In this document: positions 18,101 through 27,401 of the stretch, piece by piece | Layout: every line of letters begins with the position of its first letter | Numbering within the stretch: the stretch's first letter is position 1 | Assembly: GCA_016793095.1 (NCBI GenBank) | Contig: JAEUJQ010000032.1 | Span: 186,001 to 250,000, forward strand | Origin: Myxococcaceae bacterium | Lineage (GTDB): Bacteria; Myxococcota; Myxococcia; Myxococcales; Myxococcaceae | Reading direction: 5' to 3' | Length of the DNA stretch: 64,000 nucleotides | The notes under the pieces: model-generated | The model's database searches: none | What the model was told of the DNA's origin: nothing | Seen by the model: only the letters and a program-made list of their open reading frames with translations | Program-made: the position numbers and the translations under genes

Positions 18101-18201
18101 GCTACCTCGCGAGCGAGGGCACTGCCGTGTCCTTCGACGGGTGCCAGCACACCTCGTCGTGCGCGTGGATCGCCCAGCCCACCTCGGCGCCGGGGCCCTG
18201 A
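15178..18201 (+). CDS. Large lipoprotein with alpha/beta-hydrolase fold and Ca-binding-like loops
   Basis: 1007 residues from ATG at 15178, GGAG upstream. The lipobox is LCLLAACA with the acylated Cys at residue 15-16. Residues 1-420 have a beta-rich Ig-like character (a pattern of paired strands such as TTYAVVVTRRLID). From about residue 430 there is a hydrolase-like core: APLAIAGHGYGSNKLEG, nucleophile in MGGGSLGGIMSAL near residue 600, acid-loop NTVGDPVVPVAAG near 840. Two aspartate-rich loops (DGNGNGKLDPGEDTDMDG near 180; DVNRDGVKD and DFDGDGVIDVG near 570) resemble EF-hand/dockerin calcium sites. It is presumably an outer-membrane or surface lipase/esterase-like protein. The dtd gene begins at the very next base, so the two are co-transcribed. 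Confidence 0.8.
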   Translation: MNRALRVAPLCLLAACAAPEGSGLLLTPDGTGAEIVFDIEERPFPNIPLPNDFATRFDATSPTKKRLNASKAASTAWERAIRDELAKLDGWGTYAPMSLSFTKQLDLLELRRRHVGDDYDQSNDAVYVIDITPDSPEFCQAVPLDVGNDNFPAVIEDRDYFPSDPRGDTGNLLFEEVEEDGNGNGKLDPGEDTDMDGTLDHPNTLVPGDEKVMLHYERETRSLLFRPLMPMRERTTYAVVVTRRLIDEDGRAVRSPFRYVNHASQTNALAPLPSCLPRHGLGLDDVAFTWSFTTQSISSFFKAIRDGLYGQGPLSRLATAYPPQLTDLDAVREDPSRTLNVRIVPGEQLVGALANLLPGLLGADADSPQIKSLIDGFKAIDFFATGSFTSPQFFPRRDSADALLPLHQQTWKLNPETGAIDLPENKARSEKVTFWLAVPRNRQGPAPLAIAGHGYGSNKLEGLFYSGLFARQGIASIAIDCSSHGLGFGDLELQAAEGLFASKGLTGLFKGLRRDRAFDQTGDGIADSGADFWTAYAVHTRDNVRQSTVDYLRLVHVLQSFDGTTRWDWDVNRDGVKDLAGDFDGDGVIDVGAASKLSMGGGSLGGIMSALVGGAEPKVKVVVPISAGAGFAEIGKRAAPGGVKEAVSLRMMGPLLLTVKNAQGALELWQYLPEGNKRGRVKVGTVSTPLAEGDTAVLTNLSTGDLRCARVQKGGILRAAVTSDEGNRLRLEVFEGALPPKKPEGCVRPGDRDPYWATSEFGLDTKWMGKSISSGAPLIALGDGFGLKRGTPELRRFIGFAQVLLDAADPVNFAPNYQRRILEYGTGERVRTRALIMNTVGDPVVPVAAGTALARAAGYLDLTSRDPRYNKTVNQVLVDSHIIEGVTRTSPFRNSKGQPVLMDIENFASTVPVDDKFDVPRLVPPLRHVFKSPVVGGTVGVLYPMPNPTGRHGFDLPDPKKPWDDGTYLVNLLARYLASEGTAVSFDGCQHTSSCAWIAQPTSAPGP

Positions 18202-18645
18202 GTGCGGGCGGTGCTGCAGCGGGTGAAGGAGGCGTCGGTGACGGTCGAGGGCACCGTCGTCGGCGCCATCGGCCCTGGCCTGCTCGTGCTGCTCGGCGTC
18301 GGGAAGGGCGACACCGAGGCCGACGTGGACTTCATGGTGGACAAGGTGCCGGGCCTGCGCATCTTCGAGGACGACGCGGGCAAGATGAACCGGTCGCTGC
18401 TCGACGGCTCGAAGGCGCTGCTCGCGGTGAGCCAGTTCACGCTCTTCGCCGACACGAAGAAGGGCCGGCGCCCGAGCTTCATCGACGCCATGCCGCCTGA
18501 CGAAGCGAAGCGCCTGTACGCGCTGTTCTGCGAGCGGTGCCGCGCTGGCGGCCTCACGGTGGCGGAAGGTGTCTTCGCCGCCGACATGAAGGTGGCGCTC
18601 GTGAACGACGGGCCAGTCACCATCCTGCTCGACAGCCGCGGCTAA
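18202..18645 (+). CDS. dtd: D-aminoacyl-tRNA deacylase
   Basis: 147 residues, the family's normal size. Dtd hydrolyses D-aminoacyl-tRNA (and Gly-tRNA(Ala)), protecting translation from D-amino acids. The typical start [14 protein letters not shown] is present, together with the two active-site motifs: [17 protein letters not shown] near residues 78-94 and [10 protein letters not shown] near 134-143. The GTG start (18202) follows the preceding TGA with no gap, which implies translational coupling to the lipoprotein gene. Confidence 0.96.
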   Translation: MRAVLQRVKEASVTVEGTVVGAIGPGLLVLLGVGKGDTEADVDFMVDKVPGLRIFEDDAGKMNRSLLDGSKALLAVSQFTLFADTKKGRRPSFIDAMPPDEAKRLYALFCERCRAGGLTVAEGVFAADMKVALVNDGPVTILLDSRG

Positions 18646-18681
18646 GACAGACTCCCGTCGCCAGTCAGGCATCCGAGTCGC

Positions 18682-18724
18682 GAGAACAACGTTGACCACG
18701 CTGACGGTGGTTGAACTTGTTCTC
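18682..18724. repeat. Dispersed 43-nt imperfect palindrome, copy A
   Basis: It begins GAGAACAACGTTGACCAC and ends GGTTGAACTTGTTCTC. The eight outer bases pair perfectly and the inner arms (about eight more pairs, some G-T) close on a loop of about seven bases. It has the same total length, end sequence and symmetry as the four cores in the 6135-6518 array, about 12 kb away. It therefore belongs to one repeat family. Confidence 0.9.
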
Positions 18725-18847
18725 GGTGCGAGCCTCCTGGTCGCGCAAGGCGTGGGGTCGGAGTCGGGCGCTGCGGGCGATGTCGCCGGTCAGGCATCCG
18801 AGTCTCGTCGGGGCGGGTGGCGCGGACTGGACGAGGTCTGCGCACCC

Positions 18848-18890
18848 GAGAACAACGTTGACCCCACCGACGGTGGTTGAACTTGTTCTC
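18848..18890. repeat. Dispersed 43-nt imperfect palindrome, copy B
   Basis: It is identical to copy A at both ends (GAGAACAACGTTGACC and GGTTGAACTTGTTCTC), with a changed centre that itself forms CCACC-GAC-GGTGG. It lies 166 bp from copy A. The changed centre still pairs, which suggests selection or gene conversion for the hairpin rather than the exact sequence. Confidence 0.9.
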
Positions 18891-19167
18891 GTGGGCGCTC
18901 CGGGAGGCGTCCTGTTGTGCGGGGGGCCAGGTGGCGCGGATTGGAGGAGGTCGGCGTCGAGGACGGCGGGCCGTCGGACCGAGCCGCCGCGTGGACGAGT
19001 CCGGCTGGTGTTGGCCGACCCACACCGCTGCCAGCCGCCAGCTCTCGACCGATGAGCGACCCGCGCTCCGCTCCCGCACCTCCGCTCCCCGGGCCACTGC
19101 CCTCTTCCGGTTCGCGACGTCCTATGGGCGCGGCGACTCCACCGGGGAGTGTCGCCTCGGCTGCCCG

Positions 19168-19506
19168 TCAACGCGCGCTGTTGAGCGCCTCGGCCAGTTG
19201 ACGGTCGAGCGCCTCGCGCTGGCGCCGCTCGTCCGCGGCGAGCCGCTCCGCCATCTCCTCGATGGACTCGACGCGCGGCTGCGTGGGCACGCGGGCTGGA
19301 GTGGAGGCGCCGAACAGCGCCCGCACCAGCGCGACGACGGCAGCGATGACGAGCACCACCGCGCCAACCTTCAGCGCGAGGACGCTGGCCTTGAGCAGCA
19401 CGCCGAGGGCAACGGCCAGCAGCACCAACGCCGGCGGACCGAGGAAGACCACGCCCAGGACCGTCAGCACCACCACCAACCAGGTCGGCATTCTCTTCGA
19501 GGCCAT
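19168..19506 (-). CDS. Small membrane protein with coiled-coil-like tail
   Basis: 112 residues from ATG at 19504-19506, with a good ribosome-binding site (AAGGAG, six bases away), which rejects the longer frame. Two or three adjacent hydrophobic helices occupy residues 8-67. They are followed by a charged helix (ESIEEMAERLAADERRQREALDRQ) that may form a coiled coil on the cytoplasmic side. No family is recognised. The layout resembles small envelope-stress membrane proteins, but this is only an analogy. Its neighbours on either side are on the other strand. Confidence 0.7.
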   Translation of the reverse strand: MASKRMPTWLVVVLTVLGVVFLGPPALVLLAVALGVLLKASVLALKVGAVVLVIAAVVALVRALFGASTPARVPTQPRVESIEEMAERLAADERRQREALDRQLAEALNSAR

Positions 19507-19784
19507 TCTCCGCTCCTTGTCGCTCACTGGACACCATCGAGACGTCGGGCTCAGCGGCCGATTGCCAGGCGACACAGCTCACCTGGCTCACCGCTGGCTT
19601 CCGCAGGCCGCTGTCGCCGGCGAGGGTGCTCCAGGCGGCATTGCTCCGCGGACGGCGTGCCAGCGTCACGAGCGCGACGCAGTCCAGGGGCTCATCAGAC
19701 GTGACGTCCAGCCGAAGCCACCGCAGACCCCGGTCCAACACGTCGGTGTCGCGCCCGCCTCCCGAGTGCGGTTTGGTGCAGCCC

Positions 19785-21149
19785 ATGCGTTCGCTCACGC
19801 TCTGCCTGGTCGCGCTGTCCGGCTGCGCCACGATGCCGCTCTACCCGTCACGCCCGGGGCCCTCGACCGGCGCCCCACCCGCCGACCCGATGCCGGCGAA
19901 GGTCGTCGTGCACCTCACCGCCACCGCCGAAGGCCTCAAGCGAGCCCTCGACACGAAGGTGCCCCCGGGCGGAGAGCTCACCTTCGACCTGCGCGGCCCG
20001 CGCCCGGTGAAGTGGGCTCGCACGCCCTTCACGCTCCGCTTCGCCGATGGACGCGTCGAGCTGAAGAGCGAGCTCACCATCGACGTCGAGCTGCCGATGC
20101 TGGGGCGGCTGAGCGTACCGGTCGCGGTCGCCGTCAACGGAGAGCCCATCATCACCAGCGACTGGAAGGCTCGGCTGCAGGGCGCGAAGGCCACGCTCGA
20201 GTCGAAGGACCTGCGGCTCCGCACCGCGCAGGGCCTCGGCGGAGTGCTCGAGAAGGCGCAGGGCCTCGTCGATGCGTACATCGAGGACTTCTCGTGGGAC
20301 CTCTCGCCGCAGGTGCGCGAGGCCTGGCAGAAGGTCTCCGCGCCCATCACGTTCCCGGTGGGTGACGCCACCGCCTGCGCCACGTTGCAGGTCACCGGCA
20401 TCGAGGCCGGCCCCACCGTCATCGCCGGAGGCTTTGAGAAGGACGTCGCCTTCGTGGTGGCGCCGTCGGTCAGCCTGCCATGCCCCAGCGCGCCGCCGGC
20501 CAGTGAGCCGCCGCGCCTCGCCAACGTCGCCACCCTGCCCTCCGGCCCGTTCAGCGTCGTGGTGCCCATCGCCGCGCGCTACGACGAGCTCGCGAAGGCG
20601 ATGTCGGCGGCGTTCACGGACGGCAAGCTCTTCTTCTCGAAGTCGTACCCCGAGCTGTACCTCAGCGACCCCGAGGTGTTCGCGTCGCAGCAGGACCAGC
20701 TCGTCGTGAAGCTTCACCTCGCCGGCCCGGTGAAGGCCGCCGGGTTCTCGGCCACGCTGGACGGCGACCTCTACTTCGCGGGCCGGCCCGCCGTGGTGGA
20801 CAACGAGCTGCGCATTCCCGACCTCGAGCCAACGGTGCAGACGAAGAGCTTCCTGCTCGGCCTCAAGGCGACCCTCGATGCGGACGGCATTCGCGATCAG
20901 GCCCGCGCCGCCCTCAAGCTCGATCTCACCGAGCGGTTCGCCTCGGTGCGCCAGAAGCTCTCGAGCGACGTGCCCTTCGACGCCGGCCTGGGCTGCCTCA
21001 AGGCGCAGGTGGCGAAGATCGAGGTGAACGCCGTGTACCCCCACGCCTCGTACCTGCGCGTGTACGTCACCACGACGGCGCAGGCGTCGGTCTACCTGCC
21101 CTGCCCGGGCGCCCAGCCTCCCGCTGTCGCGCACCGGGAGGCGCCGTGA
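19785..21149 (+). CDS. DUF4403-family lipoprotein
   Basis: 454 residues from ATG at 19785. The lipobox is LCLVALSGC with acylated Cys near residue 14. Two similar halves follow the DUF4403 plan: VVHLTATAEGLKRALDTKVP near 38-57 and VVVPIAARYDELAKAMSAAF near 260-280. There is a tandem set of tubular lipid-binding-like beta sheets. Family members are outer-membrane-anchored periplasmic proteins of uncertain role, proposed to carry lipids. The stop overlaps the start of the next gene by four bases (GTGA), so the two are translationally coupled. Confidence 0.85.
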   Translation: MRSLTLCLVALSGCATMPLYPSRPGPSTGAPPADPMPAKVVVHLTATAEGLKRALDTKVPPGGELTFDLRGPRPVKWARTPFTLRFADGRVELKSELTIDVELPMLGRLSVPVAVAVNGEPIITSDWKARLQGAKATLESKDLRLRTAQGLGGVLEKAQGLVDAYIEDFSWDLSPQVREAWQKVSAPITFPVGDATACATLQVTGIEAGPTVIAGGFEKDVAFVVAPSVSLPCPSAPPASEPPRLANVATLPSGPFSVVVPIAARYDELAKAMSAAFTDGKLFFSKSYPELYLSDPEVFASQQDQLVVKLHLAGPVKAAGFSATLDGDLYFAGRPAVVDNELRIPDLEPTVQTKSFLLGLKATLDADGIRDQARAALKLDLTERFASVRQKLSSDVPFDAGLGCLKAQVAKIEVNAVYPHASYLRVYVTTTAQASVYLPCPGAQPPAVAHREAP

Positions 21150-21772
21150 CGACGGCCCTCGCCTGTCAGCGCTGCAACGGGCCGCTGTCGGAGCCGCAGG
21201 CCGACTCGCCCTTCGTCGCCTGCTCGTACTGCGGTACGACGCACTCGGTCGCGCCCAGGACGCTCGGCCTCACGCGCGAGGGCCCGTCTCAGGCGCAGCT
21301 CAAGAAGCAGGCCGTCGAAGCAGCCTGGGTCGAGGCCACCGCTCACAGCAAGGACCCGGTCGTCGCGCTCCGAGCGGTGGTCGCGGCCTCCGCCGGCCCT
21401 TTGAAGGACGAGCACGAGGCCGAGCGCGCAGCCCGCCTCGCGGAGTCCATGCTGCGTGACTTCGACGCCGAGCACCAGACGAGCGCGCTCACCAACCGCG
21501 CCGCCGTCGAGCGGGTGGCCGACGGCGCGGTGAAGGCCGTCGTCGAGCTGCGCAGCGTTCAGGCCACCGAGGTGAACCTGCCGTTCCTCGGCGCCTCGGC
21601 TGATGGCCCGAAGCACCTGCTCCAGCGCGTCACCCGCCAGCAGCTCGACGGCCTCGCGGCAACGGCACAGGTCGAAGTGCGCGTGGCGTCTCCACCCGCC
21701 TCGCCTTCCAGCAACGGGCCGCGTGACGAGGCGCCCGCCAGGCCGAAGCGGAAGTGGTGGCCGTTCGGCTGA
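21146..21772 (+). CDS. Zinc-ribbon protein of unknown function
   Basis: 208 residues starting at GTG 21146, inside the last codons of the DUF4403 gene. Residues 7-28 form a four-cysteine zinc ribbon (CQRCNGPL...FVACSYCGTTH). A long alanine-rich helical region follows, then a basic tail ending KRKWWPFG. No signal peptide, so it is cytoplasmic or membrane-associated through the tail. It is convergent with the gene at 21776-22357, with four bases between the two stops. No function can be given. Confidence 0.75.
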   Translation: MTTALACQRCNGPLSEPQADSPFVACSYCGTTHSVAPRTLGLTREGPSQAQLKKQAVEAAWVEATAHSKDPVVALRAVVAASAGPLKDEHEAERAARLAESMLRDFDAEHQTSALTNRAAVERVADGAVKAVVELRSVQATEVNLPFLGASADGPKHLLQRVTRQQLDGLAATAQVEVRVASPPASPSSNGPRDEAPARPKRKWWPFG

Positions 21773-21775
21773 TCC

Positions 21776-22357
21776 TCAGCCTGGCGCGCGCCCAGCGGCC
21801 AGCGCTCCCTCGATGGCTGCGCGGCGAAGGTCGGCCTGCGTTCGGGTGCTGTGCGTGTCGAGTGGCAGCTCGCGCCCGTCTCTGGTGACGATGCACACGC
21901 GGTGCTCGTAGACCTCCGCGGACCGCTCGAGCAGCTCGGCGCGTTCCGTCCTGACGACCGTCTTCACCTCGACGCCGGCCACCTCCGACGGCGCGAGCCG
22001 CAGCTCCTTCTCGGCCAGCAGGGGCAGGCGCCAGCGGGCGACGAGACCGCTCGCCGACACCTCCACCGTCACCTGGACGCTCGCCTGGGCCGAGCTGACC
22101 GCGGCGACCGCTCCGCCCACGGCCGCGATGCCGAGCGGCACCAGCTTCATGGGGCCCGGCAGGACGCGCGAAAGGCGCAGGCCGAACGCGGCGGCGGCGC
22201 CTCCGAACACCGCTCCGGCGCCACCAGAGACGCGGTAGCCCAGGGTGGGTCCCCGCAGCACGAGGGTGCCGGGCCCGGGCTCCACCATCTCGAGCGGCAC
22301 ACAAGGAGGCGTGTCGAGCCAGCGCATACGACCCAGTGTACCGCCTTCCATTCTCAT
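21776..22357 (-). CDS. Membrane protein, unknown function (PH-like)
   Basis: 193 residues from ATG at 22355-22357, with GAGG eight bases upstream; later ATGs lack a site. Two hydrophobic glycine/alanine-rich segments lie near residues 45-62 and 69-86. The C-terminal part (VEVSASGLVARWRLPLLAEKELRLAPSEVAG and later strands) has the strand pattern of bacterial PH-like domains, but that is only a suggestion. It is divergent from the FHA/sigma-54 activator with just 39 bp between the starts. Confidence 0.65.
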   Translation of the reverse strand: MRMEGGTLGRMRWLDTPPCVPLEMVEPGPGTLVLRGPTLGYRVSGGAGAVFGGAAAAFGLRLSRVLPGPMKLVPLGIAAVGGAVAAVSSAQASVQVTVEVSASGLVARWRLPLLAEKELRLAPSEVAGVEVKTVVRTERAELLERSAEVYEHRVCIVTRDGRELPLDTHSTRTQADLRRAAIEGALAAGRAPG

Positions 22358-22396
22358 GACGCCGCCTCAAAAGTCCGCCTACACTCGCCGCCGTTC

Positions 22397-23758
<1,362 letters not shown>

Positions 23759-23767
23759 GGGGTCGCC

Positions 23768-26700
23768 TCAGCGCGTCTTGCCGAGCCGCCGGTTCCTCAG
23801 CTGCAGGTAGCGCTCACTGGCGGCGAAGCGCACCAGCTCGGTCACCTCGACCGGCAGCGCCCGCTTCGCGCGCAGCGAGGCGATGACCGGCGCGATGCCC
23901 CCGCAGACGATGAGGCCCGCGCGGTTGACGCTGTGCCGCGCGCCCTCCATCAAGGCCGCGAGGTCCACCGACTTCGCCACCTTCGGCCACAGCACCTTGA
24001 GCCGCTCGAGGGAGCGGGCCGGCAGCACCTCTCTCAACAGGCGCGCCTCGGTGCTCGCCTGGCCCTTCAGCATCTGGCCCACCGCGTCCAGGCCCGCGCG
24101 CAGCTGGTCACGCTTGAGGGTGCGCAGCGCGAGCAGCTCGGCGCTCACGGTGAACAGCGCGCGCCCCGCGTAGAAGCGCAGCTCGGCGTCGGGCTGTGGC
24201 TTCTTCACCGCGAGCCGACTCACCACCAGGCGGGCAGGCGACGTCTGGACCGCAGAGAAGGGCGGGCCGCCTTCGTCGCTCACGAAGACGTCGGGCGCCC
24301 GCATGCCCAGCAGGCGCACCGCGGCGAGCAGCGCGTCGGCGGCCGGCTTCGCGCCCTTGCCGCTCTCGAGGGAGAACTCCTCGGTGGTCGTGGCGTCCTT
24401 CCCCTTCGCGGGAAACAGGCGGCACAACGCAGGGCCCGCGAGCGTGACGAGCTCAGCGGCCTCGGTGCGCACCAGCGGGTGCCGCAGGCCGGCGCGGTCG
24501 GTGGCCGAGAGCAGGAGCCTGGGCGTGCGGGGCGCGGCGTTCGGATCGCCCTCGAGCGCGCGGGCGAGCTCGAGCATGAGCGAGGACCGGGCGGCGTCGC
24601 TCGCCGTGTCGAAGTGCTCGGCCAGCATGCGGTAGCCGTCGGGGTCGAGCGGGCTCGCGCGCACCCGCTCGAAGAGGGCCTGCCGCTCCTCCGAGAGCTG
24701 CTTCGCAGGAGACGGCCCGAAGCTGGGCGGGACCGGCTGCTCCGGGTCACCGAGGGACACCGGCTCGGCCACGGCGGGGAGCTCCTGCGTGGGGCGCCCC
24801 AGAGACTCGGCCTCTTCGGCGTGCGCGGCCTCGGCGTCGGCCTGCCCTTCCTTCGTGGAGGGCGCGTCAGCCCGGCTCGCGGGCGGCGTCGGCGCGGGCA
24901 CCGGCGTGGCGTCCTGCTCCACCACGACGGCGACCTCGTCGCTGCGCACCTCCATCACCTCGTCGATGTCGTCGTCGCTGGCGAACTCGTCGGCGGGCGC
25001 CTCGCGGGTCTCGATGCGGTTGGAGAACTCCTCGACGATGGGGTCGAGCACGCGCTTGAGGCGTGGGGGCAGCTTCGGGGGCAGAGGCGGGCGCGAGTCC
25101 TCGGCTTCCCGCGCCGCGCCGAGGGCCCTCGCGAAGGTCTCGCTCTCGACCTCGTCGCTCAGCGTCTGCGCAGCGACCGCGACGACCGGGGCCAGCCTGG
25201 GCGACGACGTGCGGGGCGACGGCACGGTCAGGGGACCGCCAGGCAGGCGCGCGGCGGCGTGGGCGGCCGGGGCCTGCTCGGCGCGAACGCGCTCGATGCG
25301 CTCCTCGTACTTCTCGGCCTTCTCCTCGTCGTCGAGCCGCTCACGCGCGTGGCGGGCATGCCGGCGCCAGAGTGAGACCCGCTGCGGGCCCTCCGGCGCC
25401 GAGGTGGCCGCGTGCTCGAAGGCCCAGCTCGCCTCGTCGTCGAGGCGCCTCGCGAGCAGGCGGTCGATGAGCGACAGCCACGCCTGGAGGTGGCCCGGCT
25501 CGGCCTTCACCGCCTCGCGCAGCGCCGCCAACGCGTCGTCGAAGCGGCCGGCGCGCTCGAGCACCGAGACCAGGTCCAACCACGCGAGGCGCGCGCGTTC
25601 GCCCCGCGGGTCCTTCGCCAGCAGCGCGCGCAGCACCTGCTCGAGCTTCCCGTCGTCGCGCTGCCCTCTCGCCAGCACCCAGACGCGCCCGAGGGCCTCG
25701 TCGTCGTGCGGAACGCTCTGCACCACGGCGCTCCAGGCGCTGATGGCGAGGCGGGCGTCCTTGACGGTGTCGGCCAGGCGGGCGAGACGCCGGAAGTAGC
25801 CGGGCCGCTCGGGCAGGCTCCGCGGAGTCGCCGCCAGGGCCTTCTCGAAGAGGCGCACGGGCGCGGCGTCACCGCGCGCCACGGAGAGCTCGGCCAGCCC
25901 CGCCGCCGCCTCGAGGGAGCCGGGGAAGGTGGAGAGCGCCGCCTCGTAGTCGGCCCTGGCCTGGGCGGCGTCTCCCCGCGCGCGCGCCTCCTGGGCCCGC
26001 AGCACGAGCAGGCGGGCCTTCTCCGACGGCGACTGGGCGCGCCCCACGCCGGCGTCGAGGGCCTTCTTCACGCCGGCCTGGTCCTGGCGCTCATCGAGGA
26101 TGCGGACCTGCTCGGAGACCGCGTCGCTGTCGCCGGTGAGCTGCGCCACCTCGGCCCAGACCTTCGCGGCGCCGTCGGCGTCTTCGAGCTCGCTCTCGAG
26201 CAGCTCGGCCAGCTTCTCGAGCCACGGCGCGCGCTCCTTCGGCTCGCCGCGGGCGTCGGCGGTCTCGCGGTAGAACTTCGCGAGCTCCTTCCACGCGCCA
26301 CGCGCGACGTAGCGGGCCTCGAGGCGGGTCAACGCCTTGTTGGAGGCGAGGGGCGACGAGGCGGCAGCCACCAGCAGCGCCTCGCCCACCGGCCCTGTGG
26401 GCGCGGGCTCGGCCTCCACCGCCTCGAGGTCAGACAAGGTGGTCGCAGCGGGAATGACGGTGGAGGCCGTGGGCTCCTCTTCAGACGAGGTGCCCTCATG
26501 CACGTCGGCGGCCTTCGGGGTCGGCAACGCGAGGCCCAGCTCCCGGACGAAGGCCCGGGCGCGCGCTTCCTTCCCCACGACCCTCGCCTGCTCGAGCACG
26601 ACCCGGGTGGCCTCGTCGATGGAGCGCGCAGGGGAGTCCGCGTTCACCAGCGCCCGCAGCCACAGCATGCGCAACAGGAAGACGCTGTGGGGGTCCTGCC

Positions 26701-27343
26701 CCTGCTCGGCGTACTGCGCGGCCTGGCCGTAGCGCAGCGCAGCCCGTGGGTGCTCCTGAAGCCGCTCACCCCACAGCCGCGCCCGCTTCAGCGCCACCCG
26801 CGACGCGGCGCGGAAGTAGCGGCGCTTGAGGAGCAGCCGCGTCTCCTTGTCGAGCGAGGCGTCGAGCTCGTCCCACCGCTCGAAGCGCTCGAGCAGCGCG
26901 TTCAGGATGAGGCGCGAGCGCCGGTCTTCCGGCGCTTCTGCGAGCAGCACGGTGAGCGTCTCGACCGCCTCGGGCAACTGCCCGCTGCGCCGCTGCAGCC
27001 TCGCGAGCGCGCGCATCACGCCGACCCGCTCCCGGCCTTCGGCCTCGTCGATGCCCTGGGTCACCACCGTCTGAATCGGGCCCGTCTTGCCCGTCGTGAG
27101 GCCCAGGGCGCAGAGCGCGTGGGCCATGCGCGACGACATCGGCTGCTCGCGCGAGAGGCGGATCAGCTCGGTCACGGCCTTCTCGCGCTGGCCGCCCTTC
27201 AACAACCGGCGGGCGATGGCGCGGTGGCCCACGTCCGGCGCCGCGGCCTGCTGGCCCGTCAGCGCGTCGAGGCGCACGGTCTCGAGCCGCTTGTCGTCGG
27301 GGGACGACCCGTCGTGTGGTGGGGGTGACGCGCCTGCAGGCAT
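23768..27343 (-). CDS. Very large TPR-repeat protein
   Basis: 1191 residues from ATG at 27341-27343. Residues 40-700 are a near-continuous series of helical tetratricopeptide-like repeats (e.g. RALARLQRRSGQLPEAVETL; LAALREAVKAEPGHLQAWLS). A low-complexity acidic/proline linker occupies about 740-900. The C-terminal 280 residues form a separate domain (PDVFVSDEGGPPFSAV, FYAGRALFTVSAELLALRTL, LIVCGGIAPVIASLRA) with no known family. No signal peptide, so it is probably a cytoplasmic scaffold. The stop lies 10 bp from the end of the FHA activator (convergent), and the start is divergent from the glycosyltransferase. Confidence 0.85.
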   Translation of the reverse strand: MPAGASPPPHDGSSPDDKRLETVRLDALTGQQAAAPDVGHRAIARRLLKGGQREKAVTELIRLSREQPMSSRMAHALCALGLTTGKTGPIQTVVTQGIDEAEGRERVGVMRALARLQRRSGQLPEAVETLTVLLAEAPEDRRSRLILNALLERFERWDELDASLDKETRLLLKRRYFRAASRVALKRARLWGERLQEHPRAALRYGQAAQYAEQGQDPHSVFLLRMLWLRALVNADSPARSIDEATRVVLEQARVVGKEARARAFVRELGLALPTPKAADVHEGTSSEEEPTASTVIPAATTLSDLEAVEAEPAPTGPVGEALLVAAASSPLASNKALTRLEARYVARGAWKELAKFYRETADARGEPKERAPWLEKLAELLESELEDADGAAKVWAEVAQLTGDSDAVSEQVRILDERQDQAGVKKALDAGVGRAQSPSEKARLLVLRAQEARARGDAAQARADYEAALSTFPGSLEAAAGLAELSVARGDAAPVRLFEKALAATPRSLPERPGYFRRLARLADTVKDARLAISAWSAVVQSVPHDDEALGRVWVLARGQRDDGKLEQVLRALLAKDPRGERARLAWLDLVSVLERAGRFDDALAALREAVKAEPGHLQAWLSLIDRLLARRLDDEASWAFEHAATSAPEGPQRVSLWRRHARHARERLDDEEKAEKYEERIERVRAEQAPAAHAAARLPGGPLTVPSPRTSSPRLAPVVAVAAQTLSDEVESETFARALGAAREAEDSRPPLPPKLPPRLKRVLDPIVEEFSNRIETREAPADEFASDDDIDEVMEVRSDEVAVVVEQDATPVPAPTPPASRADAPSTKEGQADAEAAHAEEAESLGRPTQELPAVAEPVSLGDPEQPVPPSFGPSPAKQLSEERQALFERVRASPLDPDGYRMLAEHFDTASDAARSSLMLELARALEGDPNAAPRTPRLLLSATDRAGLRHPLVRTEAAELVTLAGPALCRLFPAKGKDATTTEEFSLESGKGAKPAADALLAAVRLLGMRAPDVFVSDEGGPPFSAVQTSPARLVVSRLAVKKPQPDAELRFYAGRALFTVSAELLALRTLKRDQLRAGLDAVGQMLKGQASTEARLLREVLPARSLERLKVLWPKVAKSVDLAALMEGARHSVNRAGLIVCGGIAPVIASLRAKRALPVEVTELVRFAASERYLQLRNRRLGKTR

Positions 27344-27401
27344 GGGGACGGCGGGACTGTAGCCAATGGGGTGCGGGGGGAAACGGTGTAAGAGCGGGTG
27401 C

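Larger units (their letters stand above)
18646..19167. other. 522-bp noncoding stretch with degenerate repeats
   Basis: No gene is recognised. It contains two 43-nt palindromes (listed separately) embedded in longer, decayed direct repeats. TCAGGCATCCGAGTC is at 18664 and again at 18790. GGTGGCGCGGACTGGACGAG near 18817 recurs with changes near 18932. This is a relic of a composite repeat array rather than a gene. No CRISPR-like spacing or mobile-element gene is present. Confidence 0.8.

Noticed and set aside
16120-18699. Very long antisense frame opposite the lipoprotein hydrolase
   Set aside because: The plus-strand protein has a lipobox and hydrolase motifs; the antisense product is arginine/histidine-rich with no motif, as expected from mirrored GC-rich codons.
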